Of a stretch of 64,000 nucleotides of DNA, positions 57,273-64,000 are shown piece by piece. Positions within the stretch are counted from its first letter, which is position 1. Each line of letters opens with the position of its first letter. The notes below the pieces were generated by a model. The model searched no databases. It saw only the letters and a list, made by a program, of their open reading frames with translations, and was not told where the DNA came from. This DNA comes from Bradyrhizobium macuxiense (GTDB taxonomy: Bacteria > Pseudomonadota > Alphaproteobacteria > Rhizobiales > Xanthobacteraceae). The stretch covers positions 744,001 through 808,000 of the forward strand of contig NZ_VITY01000001.1 of the NCBI RefSeq assembly GCF_007993935.1, read 5' to 3'. Both the position numbers and the translations under genes were made by a program.

Positions 57273-57322
57273 CATGATCTTGTTCGGAAAACCGCTTCGC
57301 ACTTTTCCGGATCGTGCCCCAA
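57273..57322. repeat. Palindromic repeat GGCATGATC...GATCGTGCC (copy 2)
   Basis: Diverged copy of the element at 14923-14975, sharing CGGAAAACCG and CACTTTTCCGGATC. It lies just upstream of the apbC start, as the first copy lies just upstream of the RraA-like gene. Confidence 0.75.
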
Positions 57323-57355
57323 GAGACCTCCCATAGAGCGTTGCAGCGCAAAAGG

Positions 57356-57793
57356 CTACCGCGCTCCGACGTCGTCCCGCCGCTCGGCCGGGGCTGCCGA
57401 GCCGCCTTCCTTGGCGGCCTCGTAGTTCAGCTCGATCATGACCCCGTTGGGGTCGTTCACGAAGATCTGCCAGAGATCGCCGCCGGGAACCTGGCGCGAG
57501 TCGAATTCCATGCCCTTGGACTGAAGCCGCTTCCGCATCCCGTCAAAGCCCTGGCTGGCAAAGGCGACGTGATGGACGACGCCCGAGTCCGGCTTTTGTG
57601 CCTCGTCGGTCGCGGAAATATCGACCAGATGCACGACCGCCTTGCCCTCGCTGTACATCCACGCACCGGGGAACGCGAAGTTCGGGCGCGCGCCCTTTTC
57701 CAGGCCCAGAATGTCCTCATAGAACCGCACCGTGGCGGTGAGATTCCGGGTCCGGATATTGAAATGATCGAGCACACCGACGCTCATGCCCAT
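57356..57793 (-). CDS. VOC family protein
   Basis: Glyoxalase-fold protein of 145 residues. It begins LDHFNIRTRNLTATVRFYED, contains HLVDISATDEAQK and HHVAFASQGFDGMRKRL, and ends with the metal-Glu motif DPNGVMIELNYE. It belongs to the small group seen near catabolic genes in Bradyrhizobium; the substrate is unknown. GGGAG precedes ATG 57793; the second Met (57787) is an alternative. Confidence 0.88.
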   Translation of the reverse strand: MGMSVGVLDHFNIRTRNLTATVRFYEDILGLEKGARPNFAFPGAWMYSEGKAVVHLVDISATDEAQKPDSGVVHHVAFASQGFDGMRKRLQSKGMEFDSRQVPGGDLWQIFVNDPNGVMIELNYEAAKEGGSAAPAERRDDVGAR

Positions 57794-57996
57794 GCGATAC
57801 ACTCCCTTTTTTTGTGAGGTTCTTAGGTAGCCCGATCCTAGCACAAAACCGGGGTCTGCCATCCAACGAAGCCGTTGCCCTCCGCTGCGCAGGGGGTATG
57901 GTGCGGCTCCTTCCATGGACGGAATGCCCTGCCCGCCGCGACGTTTTCCGGCGGTCCCAAGGGGCGATCACCACGGCAAATCACAAGGTATCAGAC

Positions 57997-58869
57997 ATGG
58001 CTAAAGTCGCTTTCCTCGGTCTCGGCGTAATGGGTTTCCCGATGGCGGGACACCTCGTGAAAAAGGGCGGCCATGAGGTCACCGTTTACAACCGGACCGC
58101 GGCGAAGGCGAAGGAATGGGCCGACAAATTCGGCGGCAAGACCGCACCGACCCCGAAGGCCGCCGCCGAAGGTCAGGACTTCGTGATGTGCTGCGTCGGC
58201 AACGACAACGACCTGCGCTCGGTCACGATCGGCCCCGATGGCGCCTTTGCCGGGATCAGGAAGGGCGCGACCTTCGTCGATCACACCACCGCTTCCGCCG
58301 AGGTCGCCCGCGAGCTCGATGCCGCCGCCACCAAGGCTGGCTTCAAGTTCGTCGACGCGCCGGTGTCGGGCGGCCAGGCCGGCGCCGAGAACGGCGTGCT
58401 GACGGTGATGTGCGGCGGCAGCGAAGACGCCTATGCGGGCGCCGAGCCGATCATCACCGGCGCCTATGCGCGGATGTGCAAGCTGCTCGGACCGGCAGGC
58501 GCCGGCCAGCTCACCAAGATGGTCAACCAGATCTGCATCGCAGGCCTCGTTCAGGGTCTGTCCGAGGGCATCCACTTCGCCAAGAAGAGCGGCCTCGACG
58601 TCGCCGCCGTGATCGAGACCATTTCCAAGGGCGCCGCGCAGTCCTGGCAGATGGAAAACCGCTACAAGACCATGAACGAAGGCAAGTACGATTTCGGCTT
58701 CGCGGTCGAGTGGATGCGCAAGGACCTCTCGATCGCGCTGGCGGAAGCCCGCCGCAACGGCGCCACCCTACCCGCGACCGCGCTGGTCGACCAGTTCTAT
58801 GCCGAGGTCGAGAAGATGGGCGGCAAGCGCTGGGATACGTCGAGCCTGCTGGCGAGACTGCAGCGCTGA
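57997..58869 (+). CDS. Beta-hydroxyacid dehydrogenase (3-hydroxyisobutyrate / tartronate-semialdehyde reductase type)
   Basis: NAD(P)-dependent oxidoreductase of 290 residues. The Rossmann motif FLGLGVMGFPMAGHL is at the N-terminus, the substrate loop is DAPVSGGQAGAENG, and the catalytic Lys lies in KMVNQICIAG. The family interconverts beta-hydroxyacids and semialdehydes; sequence does not decide between 3-hydroxyisobutyrate, glyoxylate or tartronate semialdehyde. ATG 57997 gives the standard N-terminus. A terminator follows. Confidence 0.9.
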   Translation: MAKVAFLGLGVMGFPMAGHLVKKGGHEVTVYNRTAAKAKEWADKFGGKTAPTPKAAAEGQDFVMCCVGNDNDLRSVTIGPDGAFAGIRKGATFVDHTTASAEVARELDAAATKAGFKFVDAPVSGGQAGAENGVLTVMCGGSEDAYAGAEPIITGAYARMCKLLGPAGAGQLTKMVNQICIAGLVQGLSEGIHFAKKSGLDVAAVIETISKGAAQSWQMENRYKTMNEGKYDFGFAVEWMRKDLSIALAEARRNGATLPATALVDQFYAEVEKMGGKRWDTSSLLARLQR

Positions 58870-58893
58870 GATCCGGCACGGAGCGAACAGTAA

Positions 58894-58915
58894 GGGCGCG
58901 GCTCAGCCGCGCCCG
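58894..58915 (+). terminator. Rho-independent terminator after the dehydrogenase
   Basis: Perfect 9-bp stem GGGCGCGGC / GCCGCGCCC with a TCA loop, followed by GTTTTG. It lies 25 bases after the stop and isolates this gene from the downstream kinase promoter. Confidence 0.9.
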
Positions 58916-58986
58916 TTTTGCAGGCGATCGAACACCCCTGCACAGCGCTGTCGGCGGTTCGTCAGGCGACGCCGCCAAAAGTTAAT

Positions 58987-59002
58987 TTAACTCCCGGTTA
59001 AC
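58987..59002 (+). promoter_or_regulatory. Perfect CtrA box TTAA-N7-TTAAC
   Basis: TTAACTCCCGGTTAAC is an exact full CtrA site 100 bases before the kinase start, in an AT-rich promoter stretch after a terminator. A further TTAA-N8-TTAA pair (59019-59034) has off spacing and is not counted. Confidence 0.65.
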
Positions 59003-59101
59003 GAGTTTCTTTAGCTTCTTAAGTCATCGCTTAATGATTTGGCGTCACAGATAGACAATGCAAAAGGCCCGCGCGGTTCGCTGGCAGGATTTGTGTTGTT
59101 T

Positions 59102-60706
59102 ATGAGTAATCCCGCAGAAAAGCCTGAAGTTGTAGCGCTTCCGGCAGGACCTCAGGTAGCGGCGCCGGTGAACAGCCGGCGTGTCGCTGCGCAGCGGGTG
59201 CGCGAGGCGCGGGATCGGTTAACGTCAACCAGTGGAACCCGCCCGGCGTTCGACGCCGAACTGCTCCGCCAATACGCCCAGACCCGGATCTCGGCGTCCT
59301 ACGTCGTGATGCTGCTCGTAGTGGCAACCGGCGTGCTGTTCGGCCTCTGGATGAAGCCGGTCGTGGCCGGCGCCTGGACGGTCGGCATCCTCTGTGTCCA
59401 TCTCCTGATCATCCGCAGCTGCTCCCGCTTCCTCGCCGAGCCGACCTCGGTCGCGGTGACGCGCAAGTGGCGGACCCGCTTCGTGCTGCTCGACCTGCTC
59501 TACGGCCTGTGCTGGACCGCGATCCTGATCCACCCCGCCGGGCGCGATCTCGCTTCCAACACGCTGATGATGTTCCTGATGCTGCTGGTGATCGCGGTCT
59601 CCAGCATGCTGGCGGCGAGCCTGCCGATCGCAGCACTCGCGGCAACCGTTCCGGTGACGGTGGGAATCGCGCTCGACCTCGTGCTCAACGGCGCGTTCGA
59701 CAATTACGTGCTGGCGCTGCTGGCGCTCGCCGCCGAGGGCTATTTCGCGCTGCTGGCGCACCGCCTGCATTCGACCACGCTGGCGACGCTGGAAGCCCGC
59801 GCCGAAAAGGACGCGCTGATCGGCGAACTGGAACAGGCCAAGGCGATCTCCGACGAGGCGCGGCACCGCGCCGAGTCCGCCAACGTCGCCAAGTCGCGCT
59901 TTCTCGCGCAGATGAGCCACGAGCTGCGCACGCCGCTCAATGCCATCCTCGGCTTCTCCGAGGTGATGAAGAGCGAGATCTTTGGCGCGCACGCCGTGCC
60001 GGTCTACAAGGAATATTCCGCCGACATCCATAATTCCGGCGTGCATCTGCTCAACCTCATCAACGAGATCCTCGATCTGTCGCGCATCGAGGCCGGTCGC
60101 TACGAGCTGAACGAAGAGGCGGTGGCGCTGGTGCATGTCGTCGCCGACTGCCATCATTTGCTGAAGCTGCGCGCCTCCAGCCGCGGCATCACCATCCACG
60201 AAGTGTTCGAGCATGGCATGCCGAGGATCTGGGGCGACGAGCGCGCCATCCGCCAGGTCGTGCTCAATTTGCTCTCCAACTCGATCAAGTTCACGCCGCA
60301 AGGCGGCGAAATCTGGCTAAAGGTCGGCTGGACCGCGTCGGGCGGGCAATATCTGAGCGTCAAGGACACCGGAAGCGGCATCGCCGAGGACGAGATCCCG
60401 GTCGTGCTGGCCTCGTTCGGCCAGGGCTCCAACTCGATCAAGTCGGCGGAACAGGGCGCGGGCCTTGGACTGCCGATCGCGAAGAGCTTGATCGACATGC
60501 ATGGCGGCACCTTCACGCTGAAATCGAAGCTGCGCATCGGTACCGAGGTGATCGTGACCTTGCCGCCGGAGCGGGTGATGAGCGCGCTGGCGCCGATGGC
60601 GGAAGAATCGCCGCCGATGCAGCCGGAGCCCGCCGAGCCCACCATGGGCGCCGACCGGAAACGTGTGCGCCGCAAGTCGATCATGAGTGCCGGCACCGGA
60701 TTGTAG
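59102..60706 (+). CDS. Membrane-bound sensor histidine kinase
   Basis: Kinase of 534 residues. About six hydrophobic segments in the first 220 residues form an unrecognised membrane domain (SASYVVMLLVVATGVLFGLW, LLDLLYGLCWTAILI, MMFLMLLVIAVSSMLAASLP). A coiled-coil linker leads to the HisKA box MSHELRTPLNAILGFSEVM with His near 273, then NLLSNSIKFTPQGG, DTGSGIAEDEIP and GAGLGLPIAKSLIDMHGG. The H-box resembles the PleC/DivJ/PdhS group of cell-cycle kinases. There is no receiver domain. ATG 59102 is used; an earlier frame start at 59039 overlaps promoter sequence. The CtrA box supports a cell-cycle link. Confidence 0.88.
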   Translation: MSNPAEKPEVVALPAGPQVAAPVNSRRVAAQRVREARDRLTSTSGTRPAFDAELLRQYAQTRISASYVVMLLVVATGVLFGLWMKPVVAGAWTVGILCVHLLIIRSCSRFLAEPTSVAVTRKWRTRFVLLDLLYGLCWTAILIHPAGRDLASNTLMMFLMLLVIAVSSMLAASLPIAALAATVPVTVGIALDLVLNGAFDNYVLALLALAAEGYFALLAHRLHSTTLATLEARAEKDALIGELEQAKAISDEARHRAESANVAKSRFLAQMSHELRTPLNAILGFSEVMKSEIFGAHAVPVYKEYSADIHNSGVHLLNLINEILDLSRIEAGRYELNEEAVALVHVVADCHHLLKLRASSRGITIHEVFEHGMPRIWGDERAIRQVVLNLLSNSIKFTPQGGEIWLKVGWTASGGQYLSVKDTGSGIAEDEIPVVLASFGQGSNSIKSAEQGAGLGLPIAKSLIDMHGGTFTLKSKLRIGTEVIVTLPPERVMSALAPMAEESPPMQPEPAEPTMGADRKRVRRKSIMSAGTGL

Positions 60707-60860
60707 AACATGTCGCGGACAAACGTGACGCGGGTTTCGCTGCCAACAAACGCAAGGCGTTCGCGCCAGGACCATGCTTGCGACAAAAAGCCGGGGCGGG
60801 ATGCAGCATCCCGCGCCGCTCGGCTTGCACTGGCGGTCGAAACGGTTCAACAGTTGAAGA

Positions 60861-61064
60861 ATGAGCTCAGAAACGCCGTGTATCGCAGTCTGCATGATGG
60901 ACCCCAGGACCAAGCTCTGCTTCGGCTGTGGTCGCACGCTTCCGGAGATCGCGCGCTGGCACAAGATGGACCGCACGGAGCGGCTGTCCGTGATGGCGAG
61001 TTTGCCGGCGCGCATGGCCGAAGCCGGGCTCGAGCGTATGGAGCCGCGCCCGAAACGCGCCTAG
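60861..61064 (+). CDS. DUF1289 domain-containing protein
   Basis: Protein of 67 residues with the DUF1289 Cys pattern TPCIAVCMMDPRTKLCFGCG (CX3C...CX2C), predicted to bind a metal ion or Fe-S cluster, and the following RTLPEIARWHKM helix. The family function is unknown. It lies 22 bases upstream of the aspartic protease gene and is probably co-transcribed with it. Confidence 0.88.
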   Translation: MSSETPCIAVCMMDPRTKLCFGCGRTLPEIARWHKMDRTERLSVMASLPARMAEAGLERMEPRPKRA

Positions 61065-61086
61065 CCGCCGCGACCGGAGGCGCACT

Positions 61087-61674
61087 GTGACCCGCATCCT
61101 CCTTGTCATCCTGCTGCTGATGGCAACCGCCGGCGCCGTCGTCGCCTATGGCGATCCCGATCAGATCGCGCGCGCCAGGGAGAACCTGACCCAGATCTTC
61201 GGCCGCAGCACCGTCGCGTCGGCCTCAGCCCCCTCCTCTGCTCCCGCCGTGCAGATCGCGCGCAGCCAGGGCGGCGAGTTCGCATTCCGCGCCAAGATCA
61301 ACGGCGTCAGCGCGCCGATGGTGATCGATACCGGCGCGACCTCGGTCGTGCTGACCTGGGAAACCGCCAAGGCGATCGGGCTGCCGACCGACATGCTGGA
61401 ATACAATGTCGACCTGGAAACCGCCGGCGGTCACACCAAGGCGGCGCGGCTGACGCTCGATCGCCTCGCGGTCGGCAAGCTGGTCGAGAAATCGGTGCCA
61501 GCGCTCGTGGTGCAGCGTGGACAGATGAAGACCAATCTGCTCGGCATGAGCTTTCTCGACCGGCTCGAGAGCTGGGGCGTGCGCGCCGATACGCTGTCGC
61601 TGACCGGCTACCCCGACGTCACCGGAAGCATCACCTCAAGCCGTCACCGGCGCCCGCGCACGGTCGTCGACTAG
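61087..61674 (+). CDS. TIGR02281-type retropepsin-like aspartic protease
   Basis: Protein of 195 residues with an N-terminal membrane anchor (ILLVILLLMATAGAVVA). It carries a single retropepsin-like domain: Asp81 in MVIDTGATSVVLTWE, the flap region, and the ILG-like NLLGMSFLDRLESW motif. These clan AA enzymes act as dimers in the periplasm or inner membrane of alphaproteobacteria; substrates are largely unknown. The start is GTG 61087. It is convergent with the CatC-like gene, the stops being 2 bases apart. Confidence 0.9.
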   Translation: MTRILLVILLLMATAGAVVAYGDPDQIARARENLTQIFGRSTVASASAPSSAPAVQIARSQGGEFAFRAKINGVSAPMVIDTGATSVVLTWETAKAIGLPTDMLEYNVDLETAGGHTKAARLTLDRLAVGKLVEKSVPALVVQRGQMKTNLLGMSFLDRLESWGVRADTLSLTGYPDVTGSITSSRHRRPRTVVD

Positions 61675-61676
61675 CG

Positions 61677-61967
61677 CTATCTATCGTCGTCGTGGATCGA
61701 CGACGGATGCCGGCACAACGGCGTGACCTTAATCTCCATGAACGGAAACAGCGGCAGGCTGGACAGCATGTCGTGCAGCTCCTGCGCGCCCGAGACGTCG
61801 AAGATGCTGATATTGGCGTAGCGTCCGGCCACGCGCCATAGATGGCGCCATGCCCCCGCGCGCTGCAGCTCCATCGCGTGCACGCGTTCCGCCTGCTTCA
61901 GCGCGTCGACCTTTTCGGCCGCGATGTCATGTGGAATCCGTACATCCATCTCGACGTGGAACAGCAT
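61677..61967 (-). CDS. Muconolactone delta-isomerase-like protein
   Basis: Protein of 96 residues matching the CatC family: MLFHVEMDVRIPHDIA start, LKQAERVHAMELQRAGAWRH in the middle, and GRYANISIFDVSGAQELHDM then SLPLFPFMEIKVTPL. CatC isomerises muconolactone in the catechol branch of the beta-ketoadipate pathway, but catA and catB are absent here. It lies 97 bases downstream of the HpaB-like gene on the same strand, so it may act on the product of that oxygenase. Confidence 0.88.
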   Translation of the reverse strand: MLFHVEMDVRIPHDIAAEKVDALKQAERVHAMELQRAGAWRHLWRVAGRYANISIFDVSGAQELHDMLSSLPLFPFMEIKVTPLCRHPSSIHDDDR

Positions 61968-62064
61968 GGCGTTGAACTCTTTCTGCAAGGATGAGGCGAC
62001 ACCGCGAAACGGCGCGGAGCCGCCGTGCGATCGCGGCGGCTCCATTTAACTGTCTAGCAGATCG

Positions 62065-63642
62065 TCAGCCCTGTACCAGACCGCGGCTGACGAGGTTGAT
62101 ATCATCGGGATTGACGAGATCCTTCGCCGTCCAACCCGAGACGTCGTAGTCGCTCATGCAGTTGCGCACGAAATCCTGCATGGCGCCGAGGTCGCCGGTC
62201 GCGCTTGCGGCCATCAGGGTCTCGACACGCAGGTTCTCGTAATTGCCAGCGTAGTTGCGCTCGTAGAGCTCGTGTCGGCCGCCAAACTCGGAGCCGACCG
62301 CATCCCATAGCAGCTTGAGCAGCTTGATCCGGTCGATCGCGGCATAGCCGTTCGAGCCGCGGACGAAGCGATCCAGATAGGGCCGGATGGCCTCGCTCTC
62401 GAGATCCGCCGAGCTCGACGGCAGGTAGATGAGACCGCTCGCGACATGGCGCTCGATCAATTCCTTGATCCGCGGATAGGCCATCGGCGCGAACACGCGA
62501 TAGGCCAGCCCGTAATTCAGGTTGGGCAGATTGTAGCCGTCGGTGCCCTGCCACGCGATTGGCGATTTCACCATCGCATCGGCAATGCCGTGGAACAAAT
62601 TGCGCCAGGCAATCACCTCGCCGACCGCCGTCTGCACGCCACGGAAATCCTTCGAGCCGGTCGCCTCCACCGCCATCGAGAACAGGCCGGCGATGAAGTC
62701 GAGCTTGACCGCAAGCCGGGTCACGCCGTGCAGCGTGAAGCGCGGAATGAAACCTGACGCCGGGAAGAACTGGTTGATCTTGTCGACGTCGCCGTAGATG
62801 AAGACGTTCTCCCAGGGCACCAGCACCTTGTCGAAGACGAGGATGGAGTCGTTCTCGTCGAAGCGGCTCGAGAGCGGATAGTCGAACGGCGAGCCGGTCG
62901 CGGCCGCCGTGAATTCGTAGGACGAGCGGGCAATCAGCTTGATGCCCTTGGCATCCATCGGCGCCGTGAAGATCAGCGCGAACGACTTGTCCTTGATCGG
63001 GATGCCATAGTGGGCGATGAAATTGTAGTGCGTCAGCGCCGAGCCGGTCGCGACCACCTTCGCGCCCGAGACGATCAGGCCGGCATCGGTCTCCTTCTCG
63101 ACATGCATGAAGACGTCGCGCACGTCCTCGATGGCGCGATCACGATCGATCGGCGGATTGACGATGGCATGATTCCAGAAGTCGAGCCGTTCCTGGGTCC
63201 GGGCGTACCACTTCTTCGCATTACCGGCGTACTCGCCATAGAAGCCCGAATTCGCGCCCAGCGTGCCGAGGAACGCCGCCTTGTAGTCCGGTGAACGGCC
63301 CATCCAGCCGAACGCAACCTTCTGCAGTTCGGCGATCGCATCGCGGCCCTTGATCAGGTCGTCGGCGGTTCGCGAGCCGAGGAAGAACGGATGGGTGATC
63401 TGTCCCGAGCCGGTGTCGGTCAGGACACCGATCTGATCCTTCTTCTCGTGGAAGCGATCGTACCAGCGCGCCACCATCCGCGCCGAATTGCGGAATGCGG
63501 GATGCTCGGTGACATTCTTGACGCGCTCGCCGTAGATGTAGATTTCGCGGCCGTCCTGGATGCTGTCCAGGAATTCCGCGCCGGTATAGACGCTGGTGGT
63601 CGACGCAGGCGCGTCGGCACGCAAGGCAGCTGCTGTCGTCAT
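62065..63642 (-). CDS. HpaB-family FADH2-dependent aromatic monooxygenase
   Basis: Flavin-dependent hydroxylase of 525 residues of the 4-hydroxyphenylacetate 3-monooxygenase/PvcC family. It opens [20 protein letters not shown], then [20 protein letters not shown], with the FAD-binding region [18 protein letters not shown] and [11 protein letters not shown] in the middle and the helical C-terminal bundle. It needs reduced FAD from a partner reductase, not seen in this window. GGAGGAG precedes ATG 63642. An FAD-synthetase-like gene is divergent, which fits the cofactor demand. Confidence 0.92.
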   Translation of the reverse strand: MTTAAALRADAPASTTSVYTGAEFLDSIQDGREIYIYGERVKNVTEHPAFRNSARMVARWYDRFHEKKDQIGVLTDTGSGQITHPFFLGSRTADDLIKGRDAIAELQKVAFGWMGRSPDYKAAFLGTLGANSGFYGEYAGNAKKWYARTQERLDFWNHAIVNPPIDRDRAIEDVRDVFMHVEKETDAGLIVSGAKVVATGSALTHYNFIAHYGIPIKDKSFALIFTAPMDAKGIKLIARSSYEFTAAATGSPFDYPLSSRFDENDSILVFDKVLVPWENVFIYGDVDKINQFFPASGFIPRFTLHGVTRLAVKLDFIAGLFSMAVEATGSKDFRGVQTAVGEVIAWRNLFHGIADAMVKSPIAWQGTDGYNLPNLNYGLAYRVFAPMAYPRIKELIERHVASGLIYLPSSSADLESEAIRPYLDRFVRGSNGYAAIDRIKLLKLLWDAVGSEFGGRHELYERNYAGNYENLRVETLMAASATGDLGAMQDFVRNCMSDYDVSGWTAKDLVNPDDINLVSRGLVQG

Positions 63643-63680
63643 GGGTTTCTCCTCCGCTTGTGTCGCCGGACGGGGGCTTG

Positions 63681-63785
63681 TCACACCGGTCCGAGCAATT
63701 CGCCACGCTCTTGGTCGGCGTGACATCGGAGGAAACGCTACGCGCTGAGGCGGAGCCGGCGAAAGGTATCACACCATACCGAGCA
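63681..63785. promoter_or_regulatory. 17-base direct repeats in the hpaB/FAD-synthetase divergent promoter
   Basis: TCACACCGGTCCGAGCA (63681-63697) and TCACACCATACCGAGCA (63769-63785) differ only in the three central bases and are spaced 88 bases, with the second overlapping an inverted repeat GGTAT-CACACC-ATACC. The pattern TCACACC-N3-CCGAGCA looks like a repeated operator, one near each gene. The regulator is unknown and not encoded in the window. Confidence 0.55.
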
Positions 63786-63887
63786 GCCAGGCCCGGCTCG
63801 GGCTATGACTCGATGGCACGGACCACACGGCAATGATCGTCCGACCGACGCAACGCCCGCTGACGCAGCGCGGCAAGGGAGCGAACC

Positions 63888-64000
63888 ATGGGCAAGGGTT
63901 TTGGCAGCACCGCTGTCGCTTTCCATCGCGATGGGGAATTGGCCCTCACGGCGAGCGTCGTGACCATCGGTGCGTTTGACGGCGTCCACCGCGGCCATCA
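63888..64000 (+). CDS. FAD synthetase-like protein (RibF N-terminus), truncated by window end
   Basis: Only the first 37 codons are inside the window. They contain VVTIGAFDGVHRGH, the nucleotidyltransferase motif of FAD synthetases (RibF family), preceded by an N-terminal strand (AVAFHRDGELA). GGGAG lies 8 bases before ATG 63888. Whether a riboflavin kinase domain follows cannot be seen. Placement opposite an FADH2-dependent oxygenase suggests a pathway-specific FAD supply rather than the housekeeping ribF. Confidence 0.7.
   Translation, partial: MGKGFGSTAVAFHRDGELALTASVVTIGAFDGVHRGH

Noticed and set aside
59019..59034. TTAA-N8-TTAA near the kinase start
   Set aside because: Wrong spacing for CtrA; the perfect box just upstream is the better candidate.

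Overview
The window is high-GC chromosomal DNA from an alphaproteobacterium. Bradyrhizobium or a close relative (Rhodopseudomonas, Nitrobacter group) is the best guess. The reasons are the family content (DUF2865, DUF2889 and DUF2934 proteins, class II DAHP synthase, Atm1-type exporter, retropepsin-like protease), several families of Bradyrhizobiaceae-style palindromic intergenic repeats, and two perfect CtrA boxes. No rRNA, tRNA, CRISPR array, phage or transposase was seen.

Layout. 1-395: end of a chemotaxis receptor. 0.4-7.8 kb: a fatty-acid-type catabolic cassette. An acyl-CoA dehydrogenase, an SDR dehydrogenase, two MaoC-type hydratase subunits and an SCP2-type thiolase lie on the minus strand. 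They are divergent from a TetR regulator, an acyl-CoA synthetase and a DUF2889 gene, so one full beta-oxidation round sits around one TetR operator region. 7.8-14.1 kb: GrpB, a DMT permease, an AhpD-like/cupin pair divergent from a MocR regulator, an SDR, a small membrane protein and a TerC-type protein. 14.1-20.3 kb: an RraA-like protein, pssA-psd (phosphatidylethanolamine synthesis), an Atm1-type ABC exporter, a LOG-type phosphoribohydrolase and a VOC protein. 20.4-24 kb: cimA, a GNAT gene and cysS, joined by 4-nt ATGA overlaps. 24-39.6 kb: secreted DUF proteins and mostly housekeeping genes (nadE, dgkA, class II DAHP synthase, gor, rpiA, gph, moaA).

39.9-55.4 kb: a tripartite TRAP transporter of the FcbT/TakP kind whose membrane subunits lie at 39.9-42.1 kb, while two paralogous Tat-exported binding proteins lie at 52.9-55.4 kb. 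Between them are a secreted M20 peptidase, an OmpR/TctE-like two-component system, and a divergent heavy-metal-type RND efflux operon (adaptor, pump, outer-membrane factor, small proline-rich protein). 55.5-57.3 kb: the Mrp/ApbC Fe-S carrier gene, plus a decayed second copy of its 3' end separated from it by a small HTH gene. 57.4-61.7 kb: a VOC protein, a beta-hydroxyacid dehydrogenase, a membrane histidine kinase behind a perfect CtrA box, a DUF1289 gene and an aspartic protease. 61.7-64 kb: a muconolactone-isomerase-like gene and an HpaB-family FADH2 monooxygenase, divergent from an FAD-synthetase-like gene that runs off the window. Their shared promoter region carries a striking 17-nt direct repeat.

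Most of the window is ordinary chromosomal gene content. I did not find a clearly new defence, mobile or biosynthetic system. The points most worth checking are the hpaB/FAD-synthetase unit, the mrp remnant, the CtrA-box genes, and the split TRAP system with its embedded efflux island.
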